From positions 62,001-126,000 of the forward strand of contig NZ_QPHL01000014.1 in NCBI RefSeq assembly GCF_003335675.1: a stretch of DNA of 64,000 nucleotides. The letters run 5' to 3'. The DNA comes from Winogradskyella sp. KYW1333. GTDB taxonomy: Bacteria > Bacteroidota > Bacteroidia > Flavobacteriales > Flavobacteriaceae. Made by a program: the position numbers and the translations under genes. This document shows, piece after piece, positions 35,392 through 43,627 of the stretch (position 1 is its first letter; each line of letters starts with the position of its first letter). The notes beneath the pieces are model-generated. The model ran no database searches. It was given only the letters and a program-made list of their open reading frames with translations, and was not told where the DNA came from.

Positions 35392-36174
35392 ATGGGTAAA
35401 ATCATTGCAATTGCTAACCAAAAAGGAGGTGTCGGCAAAACCACAACATCGGTTAATTTAGCGGCCTCACTTGGTGTATTAGAAAAGAAAGTCCTACTTA
35501 TTGACGCAGATCCTCAAGCCAATGCCAGTTCTGGTTTAGGCGTAAATGTAGATGCTGTTAAAATTGGTTCTTATCAAGTGCTCGAACATACACAATCAGC
35601 AAAAGATACCATTGTAAAATCAAATGCACCAAACGTTGATATTATACCAGCGCATATTGATCTAGTGGCAATAGAAATTGAACTAGTTGATAAAAATGAG
35701 CGTGAGTACATGCTAAAAAAGGCGATTGCCGATATCAAATCAGATTACGATTATATTTTAATTGATTGTGCACCTTCCTTAGGATTATTAACTTTAAATG
35801 CGTTAACTGCTTCAGATTCAGTCATAATACCGATTCAGTGCGAATATTTTGCACTTGAAGGTCTTGGTAAACTGTTAAATACTATTAAAAGTGTACAGAA
35901 AATACACAATGAAGCGTTAGATATAGAAGGTATGTTATTAACCATGTTTGATTCTCGCTTGAGGCTTTCTAATCAAGTGGTTGAAGAGGTACAAAAACAT
36001 TTTAGTAACATGGTATTTGAAACTATTATTCAACGAAATGTAAGATTAGGTGAAGCCCCTAGTTACGGTGAAAGCATTATAAATTATGACATTAGCAGTA
36101 AGGGAGCATCAAACTATTTGAGTTTAGCCAAAGAGTTGATTAATAAAAATGAAGTATATGGCGAAAGCAACTAA
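35392..36174 (+). CDS. parA: Chromosome partitioning ATPase ParA/Soj
   Basis: The 260-residue protein has the deviant Walker A NQKGGVGKTT (9-18) with the signature lysine, the Walker A' LIDADPQANAS and the Walker B YILIDCAPSLG. The length is typical of chromosomal Soj-type ParA. It overlaps parB by 17 bases. It would form ATP-dependent gradients that segregate ParB-parS complexes. No parS-like site was seen nearby. Confidence 0.95.
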   Translation: MGKIIAIANQKGGVGKTTTSVNLAASLGVLEKKVLLIDADPQANASSGLGVNVDAVKIGSYQVLEHTQSAKDTIVKSNAPNVDIIPAHIDLVAIEIELVDKNEREYMLKKAIADIKSDYDYILIDCAPSLGLLTLNALTASDSVIIPIQCEYFALEGLGKLLNTIKSVQKIHNEALDIEGMLLTMFDSRLRLSNQVVEEVQKHFSNMVFETIIQRNVRLGEAPSYGESIINYDISSKGASNYLSLAKELINKNEVYGESN

Positions 36175-37060
36175 AAAACAAGCTTTAGGAAGAGGACTTT
36201 CCGCTTTATTGAAGGATCCAGATAATGATATTAATTCTACAGAGGATAAAAATGCCGATAAGGTTGTCGGTAATATTGTAGAATTAGATATAGAAAGTAT
36301 TGAGGTAAATCCATTTCAACCTAGAACTAATTTTAACGAAGAGCCCTTAAGAGAATTGGCTTCCTCTATTAGGGAACTAGGTGTGATTCAGCCCATTACG
36401 GTTAGAAAATTAGCGTTTAACAAATATCAACTTGTATCTGGTGAAAGACGATATAGAGCCTCTAGACTAATTGGGTTAAAGACAATTCCAGCATATATTA
36501 GAATTGCGAACGATCAAGAGTCTTTAGAAATGGCTTTGGTTGAAAACATTCAAAGACAAGACTTAGATCCAATTGAAATTGCTTTATCCTACCAACGATT
36601 AATTGACGAAATCAATCTTACCCAAGAACAAATGAGTGAGCGTGTTGGAAAAAAACGCTCCACAATAGCAAACTACTTGCGCCTATTAAAACTAGATCCA
36701 ATTATTCAAACTGGAATGCGTGATGGTTTTATTAGCATGGGCCACGGTAGAGCTATGGTTAATATTGAAAGCCAAATAGACCAGCTTGAAATTTATGAAA
36801 AAGTTATCTCCAACAAACTTTCAGTAAGAGCGACAGAGCAATTGGTAAAAAACTTAAATGGTCCACAAGACGACAAAAAAGAAGAGTCAACTTCTGAAAT
36901 GCCTAAGTTTATTAAGAAAGGAATTAAAGATTTCTCTGAATATTTTGGTCATAAAATAGATGTTAAACTGGCCAAAAATGGCAGTGGTAAAATTACTATA
37001 CCATTTCATTCAGAAGAAGATTTTAATAGAATAAAAAAATTAGTTCAACGTGCTAAATAA
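36158..37060 (+). CDS. parB: Chromosome partitioning protein ParB/Spo0J
   Basis: The 300-residue protein has the ParB N-terminal CTPase domain (VNPFQPRTNFNEEPLRELA; GERRYRASR motif at about 100-108), the QDLDPIEIALSYQRL helix-turn-helix region with KKRSTIANYLRLLKL, and a short C-terminal dimerisation domain. I chose the ATG at 36158 (MAKATKKQALGRGLSALL), the standard ParB start, over one three codons earlier. It overlaps parA and the DUF5683 gene, so parA, parB and DUF5683 form one operon. Confidence 0.95.
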   Translation: MAKATKKQALGRGLSALLKDPDNDINSTEDKNADKVVGNIVELDIESIEVNPFQPRTNFNEEPLRELASSIRELGVIQPITVRKLAFNKYQLVSGERRYRASRLIGLKTIPAYIRIANDQESLEMALVENIQRQDLDPIEIALSYQRLIDEINLTQEQMSERVGKKRSTIANYLRLLKLDPIIQTGMRDGFISMGHGRAMVNIESQIDQLEIYEKVISNKLSVRATEQLVKNLNGPQDDKKEESTSEMPKFIKKGIKDFSEYFGHKIDVKLAKNGSGKITIPFHSEEDFNRIKKLVQRAK

Positions 37061-37655
37061 GCATTTATATACACTTTGCCTGTGCTTATTTTCAGTCTGC
37101 CTATTATTTTCTCAAAAGGAAAAGGACAGCGCAAACATTGGATTAGACAAAGATCTCGTTCAAATTAATCAAAGTATAGTTGAAACAACACCAATTGATC
37201 CTCTGAGTCCGTCTAAAGCAGCCTTTTATTCGGCAATATTACCAGGATTAGGACAAGCTTACAATAAAAAATACTGGAAAATCCCAATTGTTTGGGGAGC
37301 TATTGGTACAGGCGTTTACTTTTATGTTAGAAATGATAAGCAGTTCGATAGGTTACGTGATGCATATAAACGTAGATTAGCTGGTTTTACTGATGACGAG
37401 TTTTATGGAGATGGCTCAACTCCTCAAATCTCTGATGACGGACTTATACGTGCTCAAGAACAATTCCGGCGAAATAAGGAGGTCTCTTTGTTAATCACTA
37501 TAGGTTTATACGCATTGAACATTATAGATGCAAATGTTGATGCACATCTACTTCAATTTAATGTTGATGAAAATTTATCATTGAGGCCACATTACCAATA
37601 TAATAAAATGGAGAATAGTTCGGATTTAGGAGTAACTGTAAATTTTAAATTTTAG
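37050..37655 (+). CDS. DUF5683 domain-containing outer membrane/periplasmic protein
   Basis: The 201-residue protein starts at a GTG that overlaps parB by 11 bases; it is the only start giving the N-terminal signal peptide (LYTLCLCLFSVCLLFSQK). The DUF5683 core is visible at about 54-100 (SPSKAAFYSAILPGLGQAYN, KKYWKIPIVWGAIGTGVYFY). The family is constant between parB and dapB in Bacteroidota and is exported, but its function is unknown. dapB follows after three bases. Confidence 0.85.
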   Translation: MLNKHLYTLCLCLFSVCLLFSQKEKDSANIGLDKDLVQINQSIVETTPIDPLSPSKAAFYSAILPGLGQAYNKKYWKIPIVWGAIGTGVYFYVRNDKQFDRLRDAYKRRLAGFTDDEFYGDGSTPQISDDGLIRAQEQFRRNKEVSLLITIGLYALNIIDANVDAHLLQFNVDENLSLRPHYQYNKMENSSDLGVTVNFKF

Positions 37656-37658
37656 AAT

Positions 37659-38360
37659 ATGAATATTGCATTACTCGGATATGGCAGAATGGGTAAAAGT
37701 ATTGAAAAAATTGCCATTGATCGAAATCATCATATAATATTAAAAATTTCCGAACCGGAAGATAAATTTGATTTTTCAAATTGTGATGTTGCCATAGATT
37801 TTAGCGTTCCAAGTGCAGCAGTAAGGAATATAACAAAAGCTCTAGATGCTAATATACCTGTAATTTCCGGGACAACTGGTTGGCTTGAAGACTATGAATC
37901 AATAGTAGATTATTGTAATAAAAAAAATGGAACATTCTTATATGCGTCTAATTTCAGTTTAGGAGTGAACATATTTTTTGAGCTCAATAAAGTATTAATT
38001 GAATTAATGGGAGGACTTAATGATTATTCCGTATCTATGGAAGAAATACACCATACTCAAAAATTAGATGCACCAAGTGGCACAGCAATTACACTTGCGG
38101 AGCAAATTATTGATAAAACGCATTATAAAAATTGGACAATAGAAAAGCCTGAAGCCAATGAAATTCATATAAACGCTAAAAGAATTATAGATGTTCCTGG
38201 TACGCACGAAATATCCTATGATTCTAAAATAGATTCAATTAATATTAAGCATACTGCTCATAATAGACAAGGATTTGCCTTAGGTGCCGTAATTGCGGCA
38301 GAATGGATTAGAGACAAAAAAGGTGTTTATACAATGAAAGATGTGTTAAACATTGGTTAA
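37659..38360 (+). CDS. dapB: 4-hydroxy-tetrahydrodipicolinate reductase
   Basis: The 233-residue protein has the N-terminal Rossmann motif GYGRMGKS (7-14), the catalytic block EEIHHTQKLDAPSGTA (about 128-143) with the His and Lys of the active site, and a compact length usual for Bacteroidota DapB. It catalyses the NAD(P)H-dependent step to tetrahydrodipicolinate in lysine and diaminopimelate synthesis. It lies three bases after the DUF5683 gene and 61 bases before lepB. Confidence 0.93.
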   Translation: MNIALLGYGRMGKSIEKIAIDRNHHIILKISEPEDKFDFSNCDVAIDFSVPSAAVRNITKALDANIPVISGTTGWLEDYESIVDYCNKKNGTFLYASNFSLGVNIFFELNKVLIELMGGLNDYSVSMEEIHHTQKLDAPSGTAITLAEQIIDKTHYKNWTIEKPEANEIHINAKRIIDVPGTHEISYDSKIDSINIKHTAHNRQGFALGAVIAAEWIRDKKGVYTMKDVLNIG

Positions 38361-38421
38361 TTAAACTTTGAATTGAAACATTTTAAAATATTTTTCAACC
38401 TATTAGACTAAACATAATATT

Positions 38422-40032
38422 ATGACCTGGACACAGTGGTTCATCTTTTTAATAGTTATACAAATAATTCATGGGCTTGGCACATGGAAATTATATACTA
38501 AAACAGGGAGAAAAGCTTGGGAAGCTTTTTTACCAATATATAATGGGGTGATATTGATGAAAATAATTAGCCGTCCCTGGTGGTGGATAATATTAATGTT
38601 CTTACCAATAGTAAACCTAATAATGATACCTGCAGTTTGGGTAGAAACTGCACGTAGTTTTGGTAAAGACACTAAGAAAGATGCTCTTATTTGTATAGTA
38701 ACGTTAGGGTTTTATCTATTTTACCTTAATTATGTTGAAGATGTAACATATATTGAAAACAGAAGGCTAAAACCCAAAACATCGTCAGGTGAGTGGATTA
38801 CATCCATACTTTTTGCCATAGTAGCCGCAACAATTGTACATACTTATTTTTTTCAGCCATTTGTTATTCCATCATCATCATTAGAAAAGTCATTACTAAT
38901 AGGAGATTTCCTTATCGTTAGTAAAATTCACTACGGTGCAAGGGCACCTATGACAACTGTTGCAACGCCAATGGTTCATGATACAATTCCGGTTTTAAAG
39001 AAGAAATCATATTTGTTTAGTGATAAATTTGAGGATAGAAATACCAGTTTACTTAACAAACTTCAGCTACCCTATTTTAGGTTACCTGGTTTTGAAAAAA
39101 TTGAGCGAAATGATATAGTGGTATTCAATCAACCGGCTGATACACTTCTGGATATGAATAAATTTAAACCAGATCGCAATTATTACAAACCTATAGATAA
39201 AAAGACTAATTTGGTTAAACGTTGTGTAGGTGTTGCTGGAGACACGTTAGAAATTAGAGATGGATATGTGTTCATTGATAGTGAGCAGAATAAATTACCT
39301 CCTCGATCACATATTCAATTTTCGTATGATATAAGGTTTAAGAGAAACCTTCAGCCTTCGAGAATTTATGATATTTTAGATAAACATGATATCACTGATG
39401 GATTGGGTTATGGAACTCAGGAAGGATATTACAGAATACCAGCTGCAACAGATGGGGCAATTACCAGATTAAAAGCGCATCCAGAGGTTGCAGAGATAAT
39501 TCCAATAAAAAAAGAAAAGGGTTTTCAAGAAGATATATTCCCAAGAGATCCAAATTATAGTTGGAATATTGACAATTTTGGACCAGTTTATATACCTAAA
39601 AAAGGAGCAACTGTTCAATTGAACACAGAAAATATAGCCTTATATAAACGTGCCATTTCAGAATATGAGGGGCACAATGTAGTAACTAGAGGAAATGAAA
39701 TTTTAATTGACAATGTCCCTACAACCTCATATACATTCAGGCAAGACTATTACTGGATGATGGGAGACAATAGACATAATTCTATTGATAGTAGATTTTG
39801 GGGATTTGTGCCTTACGACCATGTGTTTGGGAAGCCGGTTTTTATATGGATGAGTATAGATGGTTTAATGGAAGGTGTAAAAAATTGGAGCTTTCGTTGG
39901 GACAGAATATTTACAACTGTTAGCGGGAGTGGTAAAAGAACATCGTACTTAATCCCATTTATTGTTGTTGTTTTTAGCATTACATTCTTGAATAAATGGA
40001 GAAAAAAGAAGAAAGCGAAGGCAAGCAAGTAG
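38422..40032 (+). CDS. lepB: Signal peptidase I (long Bacteroidota type)
   Basis: The 536-residue protein is a fused membrane-plus-peptidase LepB. An N-terminal DUF5684-like membrane region of three to four helices (about 1-110) precedes the S26 domain. The nucleophile should be Ser153 in PSSSLEKSL (usual PSGSM), and the general base Lys lies in LVKRCVGVAGDTLEI (about 270). The late motif YWMMGDNRHNSIDSRFWG is intact. A large insertion separates the catalytic boxes. It cleaves Sec signal peptides at the inner membrane. Confidence 0.93.
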   Translation: MTWTQWFIFLIVIQIIHGLGTWKLYTKTGRKAWEAFLPIYNGVILMKIISRPWWWIILMFLPIVNLIMIPAVWVETARSFGKDTKKDALICIVTLGFYLFYLNYVEDVTYIENRRLKPKTSSGEWITSILFAIVAATIVHTYFFQPFVIPSSSLEKSLLIGDFLIVSKIHYGARAPMTTVATPMVHDTIPVLKKKSYLFSDKFEDRNTSLLNKLQLPYFRLPGFEKIERNDIVVFNQPADTLLDMNKFKPDRNYYKPIDKKTNLVKRCVGVAGDTLEIRDGYVFIDSEQNKLPPRSHIQFSYDIRFKRNLQPSRIYDILDKHDITDGLGYGTQEGYYRIPAATDGAITRLKAHPEVAEIIPIKKEKGFQEDIFPRDPNYSWNIDNFGPVYIPKKGATVQLNTENIALYKRAISEYEGHNVVTRGNEILIDNVPTTSYTFRQDYYWMMGDNRHNSIDSRFWGFVPYDHVFGKPVFIWMSIDGLMEGVKNWSFRWDRIFTTVSGSGKRTSYLIPFIVVVFSITFLNKWRKKKKAKASK

Positions 40033-40044
40033 TTTAAATAAATA

Positions 40045-40659
40045 ATGCAGAGCTTACTACATCCAACTTACTTTCCAAATATTGCTCATTTTGTAGCTAC
40101 TGTTAGTACAGATAAAATTTATTTTGAAATCTGTGACAATTACCAAAAGCAAACCTTTAGAAATCGTTTTGAGATCTATGGCGCCAATGGTAAATTAGCG
40201 TTAACTGTGCCTGTTATTTACACTCAAAAAAACAGGCAATTGTATAAAGATGTTAAAATTTCCAATGAAAATGACTGGCAAAAGATTCACTTAAAATCAT
40301 TAGAATCTGCCTATCGCATGTCACCTTTTTACGAATTCTATATTGATGATATTATGCCAATATTTGAAGATAATTTCAAATTTATTGTAGATCTAAATTT
40401 AAAGTGTTTTCAAATTATTAAAGAATGTCTTCAACTTGATTTTAGCTTGGCTTTCACAAATCAGTATGAAAAATCACCACCTAATGTTAATGATTACAGG
40501 CATCTAGTTAATAAGAAATTTAATGCTATTAAATTGGAACCTTATACTCAAGTTTTTTTACAAAAACATGGATTTATACCTAATCTAAGCATACTCGATT
40601 TATTATTTAATGAAGGTCCAAATACAGAATTGTATTTGAATAGACATCAAATTGATTAA
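40045..40659 (+). CDS. WbqC family protein
   Basis: The 204-residue protein matches WbqC along its full length: LLHPTYFPNIAHFVA at the start (about 4-18), YQKQTFRNRFEIYGANGKLAL and the WQKIHLKSLESAYRMSPFYEFY block. The family occurs in polysaccharide clusters and, in Bacteroidota, next to lepB; its enzymatic role is not established. It follows lepB after 12 bases and overlaps the next gene by one base, so it is in the same operon. Confidence 0.87.
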   Translation: MQSLLHPTYFPNIAHFVATVSTDKIYFEICDNYQKQTFRNRFEIYGANGKLALTVPVIYTQKNRQLYKDVKISNENDWQKIHLKSLESAYRMSPFYEFYIDDIMPIFEDNFKFIVDLNLKCFQIIKECLQLDFSLAFTNQYEKSPPNVNDYRHLVNKKFNAIKLEPYTQVFLQKHGFIPNLSILDLLFNEGPNTELYLNRHQID

Positions 40660-40967
40660 TGCTTAAACAAATAATTCATTACGGAATACATCTTTTTCTG
40701 CCCTTGGCCTTGTCATTATTGTTTTATAGAAAAAAATGGCTTAAAGCGTATTTAATAATGCTCCTAGCGTTTATTATTGATTTAGACCACTTGCTTGCTT
40801 CACCAATATTTGATTCAAGTAGATGCAGTATCAACTTTCACCCTCTTCATTCTTATTCTGCCATTATGTTATATCTCGTTTTATTAATACCAGGTAAAAC
40901 AAGACTTTTCGCAATTGGTTTGTTAAGCCATATTATTGCTGATAGTGCAGATTGCCTATTGATTTAA
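40659..40967 (+). CDS. DUF6122 family membrane protein
   Basis: The 102-residue protein has four predicted membrane helices and conserved polar residues embedded in them: HYGIHLFLPL at the start, IDLDHLLASPIFD (about 40-52), NFHPLHS and a late SHIIADSADC. The histidine and aspartate pattern suggests a membrane metal-dependent hydrolase related to the DUF457/YdjM group, but that is inference. It is the last gene of the dapB-lepB-WbqC unit and overlaps the convergent hydrolase gene by 12 bases. Confidence 0.82.
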   Translation: MLKQIIHYGIHLFLPLALSLLFYRKKWLKAYLIMLLAFIIDLDHLLASPIFDSSRCSINFHPLHSYSAIMLYLVLLIPGKTRLFAIGLLSHIIADSADCLLI

Positions 40968-41978
40968 TTTAACCGTTGCCTTAATTGGATAATGGTCGGA
41001 TAATTTTTTATTGTAATTCTTAAACCCATTTACCTTAAAAGCTTTATCAACAAGAATAAAGTCAATTCGAAACGGAAAAAACTTAAAGTCAAAAGTTCGA
41101 CCAAAACCATTGCCAACCTCTTCGAATGTATCTAGTAAATCGCCTTTAATTTCATTGTATACATACGAATGTGCAGTGTTATTGAAGTCTCCAGCTAGAA
41201 TTGTTTTATAACTTGTTTCAGATCTATGCTGATTTATAAGTTCAGCTTGTTCTTGTTGTTTTTGAAATACATTTTTTATTTGAGAAAATAACCCATCTGA
41301 AGGTTCATTTTTTAATGCTTCTACATCCGTATTAATACCAGAGGACTGAAGATGAACATTATAAACTCTAATGGTGTCCTTTCCCTTAACTATATCCATA
41401 AATAATCCATTATTATAAGAATCTGGGAAGTCCAAGGAACCACCATTGATAATTGGATATTTTGAAAACATTGCCATTCCACCTCTAACATTTTTCATAT
41501 ATCGAGCATTGAAATGGTTATAACCTTCGAGCTTTATTGGCAAACCTCTTGTATATTCTTGTAAACAAATTACTTCTGGGCTTTCACTTTCAAAGAATAC
41601 AATAATATCTTCCCTTACCGATTTATCTGGTATCCAATTATAATGGTTAAATAATCTGACATTAAAAGACATTATAGAAATATTGTCCTTATCCTTCTTA
41701 TTTAATGATGATGAGAATTTATAAAGGGAGGTCACATGATTCCATCCGAGAACTAATACCAATAAGGATAAAAGGAGTTGTTTCTTAACACGCATTAACC
41801 AATAAATAAAAAACAATATGTTTAATATTATTAAAACTGGCACACTTAAACTTAGAGCAGATATCGTCGCGAAGCTTTTAGGCGGAACATAGGGCAACAA
41901 ATAAGAAATCAGCAACAAAAAAGCCACCAATGAATTGATGGTGAAAACTATTTTATTCCATAAATTTAATTTTTTCAT
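40956..41978 (-). CDS. Endonuclease/exonuclease/phosphatase family membrane protein
   Basis: The 340-residue protein has an N-terminal hydrophobic region with two to three helices (about 10-85) and an EEP domain from about 100 (SIMSFNVRLFNHYNWI, EVICLQEYTRG, YKTILAGDFNNTAHSYVYN, FRIDFILVD and a final LSDHYPIKATV). All core catalytic motifs (N, QE, GDFN, D.I, SDH) are present. The active domain probably faces the periplasm. It is the last gene of the minus-strand run behind the two rhomboids, seven bases away. The substrate is unknown. Confidence 0.88.
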   Translation of the reverse strand: MKKLNLWNKIVFTINSLVAFLLLISYLLPYVPPKSFATISALSLSVPVLIILNILFFIYWLMRVKKQLLLSLLVLVLGWNHVTSLYKFSSSLNKKDKDNISIMSFNVRLFNHYNWIPDKSVREDIIVFFESESPEVICLQEYTRGLPIKLEGYNHFNARYMKNVRGGMAMFSKYPIINGGSLDFPDSYNNGLFMDIVKGKDTIRVYNVHLQSSGINTDVEALKNEPSDGLFSQIKNVFQKQQEQAELINQHRSETSYKTILAGDFNNTAHSYVYNEIKGDLLDTFEEVGNGFGRTFDFKFFPFRIDFILVDKAFKVNGFKNYNKKLSDHYPIKATVKLNQ

Positions 41979-41984
41979 TAATTT

Positions 41985-42857
41985 TTAATCCTTACCGGCT
42001 TTAAATAGAAATTCCTTTTCTTCTGAATTAAGACTGTCGTAACCGCTTTTACCAATCTTATCCAGTATCATATCAATTTTCTTTTGTTTATTAAAGGCAT
42101 CAAACTCTTGCTTTGTTTTACCAGTATAGCCACTTTTTCCTTTTTTTCTGTGAACTGTCTTTAGCTTTGACTTTGGTTTAAACCAACTAAACAATCCATT
42201 AATCATTCGTTCAAAGCCTAAACCAATATCCTTTCCCTTCAATAGATTTGATGCATGTAAATAACCAAATAGATAACCACCAAAATGCGCAACATATCCA
42301 CCTTGATTAAAACCTAGAAAAAATCTAAATATATCGTATACTACAAAAGCCATAGCTATGTGCTTCCATTTTACTGTAAAGGCGTTAAAAAGTCTTATTT
42401 GGTTTTCTGGCATATATACTGCAACAAACATTAATAGTGCAGAAATACCAGCTGAAGAACCCAAAAGTACGCCACGTGTTCTCACAAAATTTGTTGGTAG
42501 AATATTTGCCACTGTCAAATAGGTTAATCCACCAGAAATAATACCCAAAAAAAACACATTGAGCATCATTTTAGGTCTAAATAAATTTGTAGTCACTCTG
42601 GCTAGATAAAACAGCAATAACATGTTAAAAAGAATATGCCAGAAACCACTGTGAAAAAAACCATAAGTAAGAATTGACCAAGGTTGAAGTATAGCATCCA
42701 TAAAATTAGATGGTAGCACAAAATATTGTGCAATATCCCATTTTAATAAAACGCTTATCAAAAAACAGAAAACAAAAATAACGGAGTTTACAACAATTAT
42801 TTTACCGAATAGATCAAGGTTATTATACTTGTATTTAAGATTATTAAAGTTACTCAT
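41985..42857 (-). CDS. Rhomboid family intramembrane serine protease (second of a tandem pair)
   Basis: From the ATG at 42857 the protein is 290 residues; an in-frame TTG four codons earlier is the alternative. It is a six-helix rhomboid with the catalytic GSSAG motif (about 135; LLGSSAGISALLMF), the partner histidine in AHFGGYLFGYLHA, and WHILFNMLLLFYL in the first loop region. A C-terminal extension of about 75 residues is soluble and lysine-rich. It lies directly after the other rhomboid gene. Confidence 0.9.
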   Translation of the reverse strand: MSNFNNLKYKYNNLDLFGKIIVVNSVIFVFCFLISVLLKWDIAQYFVLPSNFMDAILQPWSILTYGFFHSGFWHILFNMLLLFYLARVTTNLFRPKMMLNVFFLGIISGGLTYLTVANILPTNFVRTRGVLLGSSAGISALLMFVAVYMPENQIRLFNAFTVKWKHIAMAFVVYDIFRFFLGFNQGGYVAHFGGYLFGYLHASNLLKGKDIGLGFERMINGLFSWFKPKSKLKTVHRKKGKSGYTGKTKQEFDAFNKQKKIDMILDKIGKSGYDSLNSEEKEFLFKAGKD

Positions 42858-42859
42858 AA

Positions 42860-43621
42860 CTAATTCCAACGATATTTATCAGTCTCATTTTTCTTCCAAA
42901 AATACATGAGTAAAAATCCTGTTAATGCACCACCAACGTGAGCCATATATGCCGTATTACTTGGACTAAAAATTGAGCTACCTGTCAATGCAGAAAACAA
43001 ATCCAAACCTATTATAGCAGGAATAAAATATTTTGCCTTAATTGGTATAGGCAGGAAAATGAGCATTAACTTCGATTCTGGAAACAACATACCAAAGGCC
43101 ACTAACACACCCATAATTGCTCCTGATGCACCGACCATAGGTGCAATATAAGAACCTACGAAACTACTTAAATCTTCTCCCAAAATTGGAACCCATCGCG
43201 TATTATACTCTCCATTTGCTAGCGTACTTAATATCTCAATCTCTCCAAAGCCGGCGCCTAATAATGTTGACAAACCAGTGTTAAATTGAAAATATAAAAA
43301 TGCAATTTGAATTGTTGCCGCACCAAATCCTGATAATAAGTAGAAAATTAAAAATTTGCGCATCCCAAATATCTGTTCTACTGCTGTTCCAAACATCCAT
43401 AATGCAAACATATTAAATAAGATGTGTGCAAAAGTGGCATTGCTATGCATAAACATGTGAGTTAATACTTGCCAAGGCTGAAATAATTCATTTTTCGGAA
43501 AGAATAATGCAAACCACTGCATAAATAGCTCACCGTTATTACCCATTAGCATCATACCAGCATACATGATAACATTAATAATCAACAAGTGCTTTACACC
43601 TTCTGTCATTGATTGTCTCAT
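42860..43621 (-). CDS. Rhomboid family intramembrane serine protease (first of a tandem pair)
   Basis: The 253-residue protein is a six-helix rhomboid with catalytic GASGA (VGASGAIMGVLVAF), the histidine in AHVGGALTGFLLMYF, and the ATFAHILFNMFALWMFG helix that contributes the oxyanion residues. It has no soluble extension, unlike its neighbour, so the pair probably diverged in substrate. It follows mutL by six bases on the same strand. Confidence 0.92.
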   Translation of the reverse strand: MRQSMTEGVKHLLIINVIMYAGMMLMGNNGELFMQWFALFFPKNELFQPWQVLTHMFMHSNATFAHILFNMFALWMFGTAVEQIFGMRKFLIFYLLSGFGAATIQIAFLYFQFNTGLSTLLGAGFGEIEILSTLANGEYNTRWVPILGEDLSSFVGSYIAPMVGASGAIMGVLVAFGMLFPESKLMLIFLPIPIKAKYFIPAIIGLDLFSALTGSSIFSPSNTAYMAHVGGALTGFLLMYFWKKNETDKYRWN

Positions 43622-43627
43622 ACTTCT

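Noticed and set aside
40956..40967. Twelve-base convergent overlap of the DUF6122 and EEP genes as an error or regulatory device
   Set aside because: Short tail-to-tail overlaps are common in compact genomes, and both C-termini look complete.
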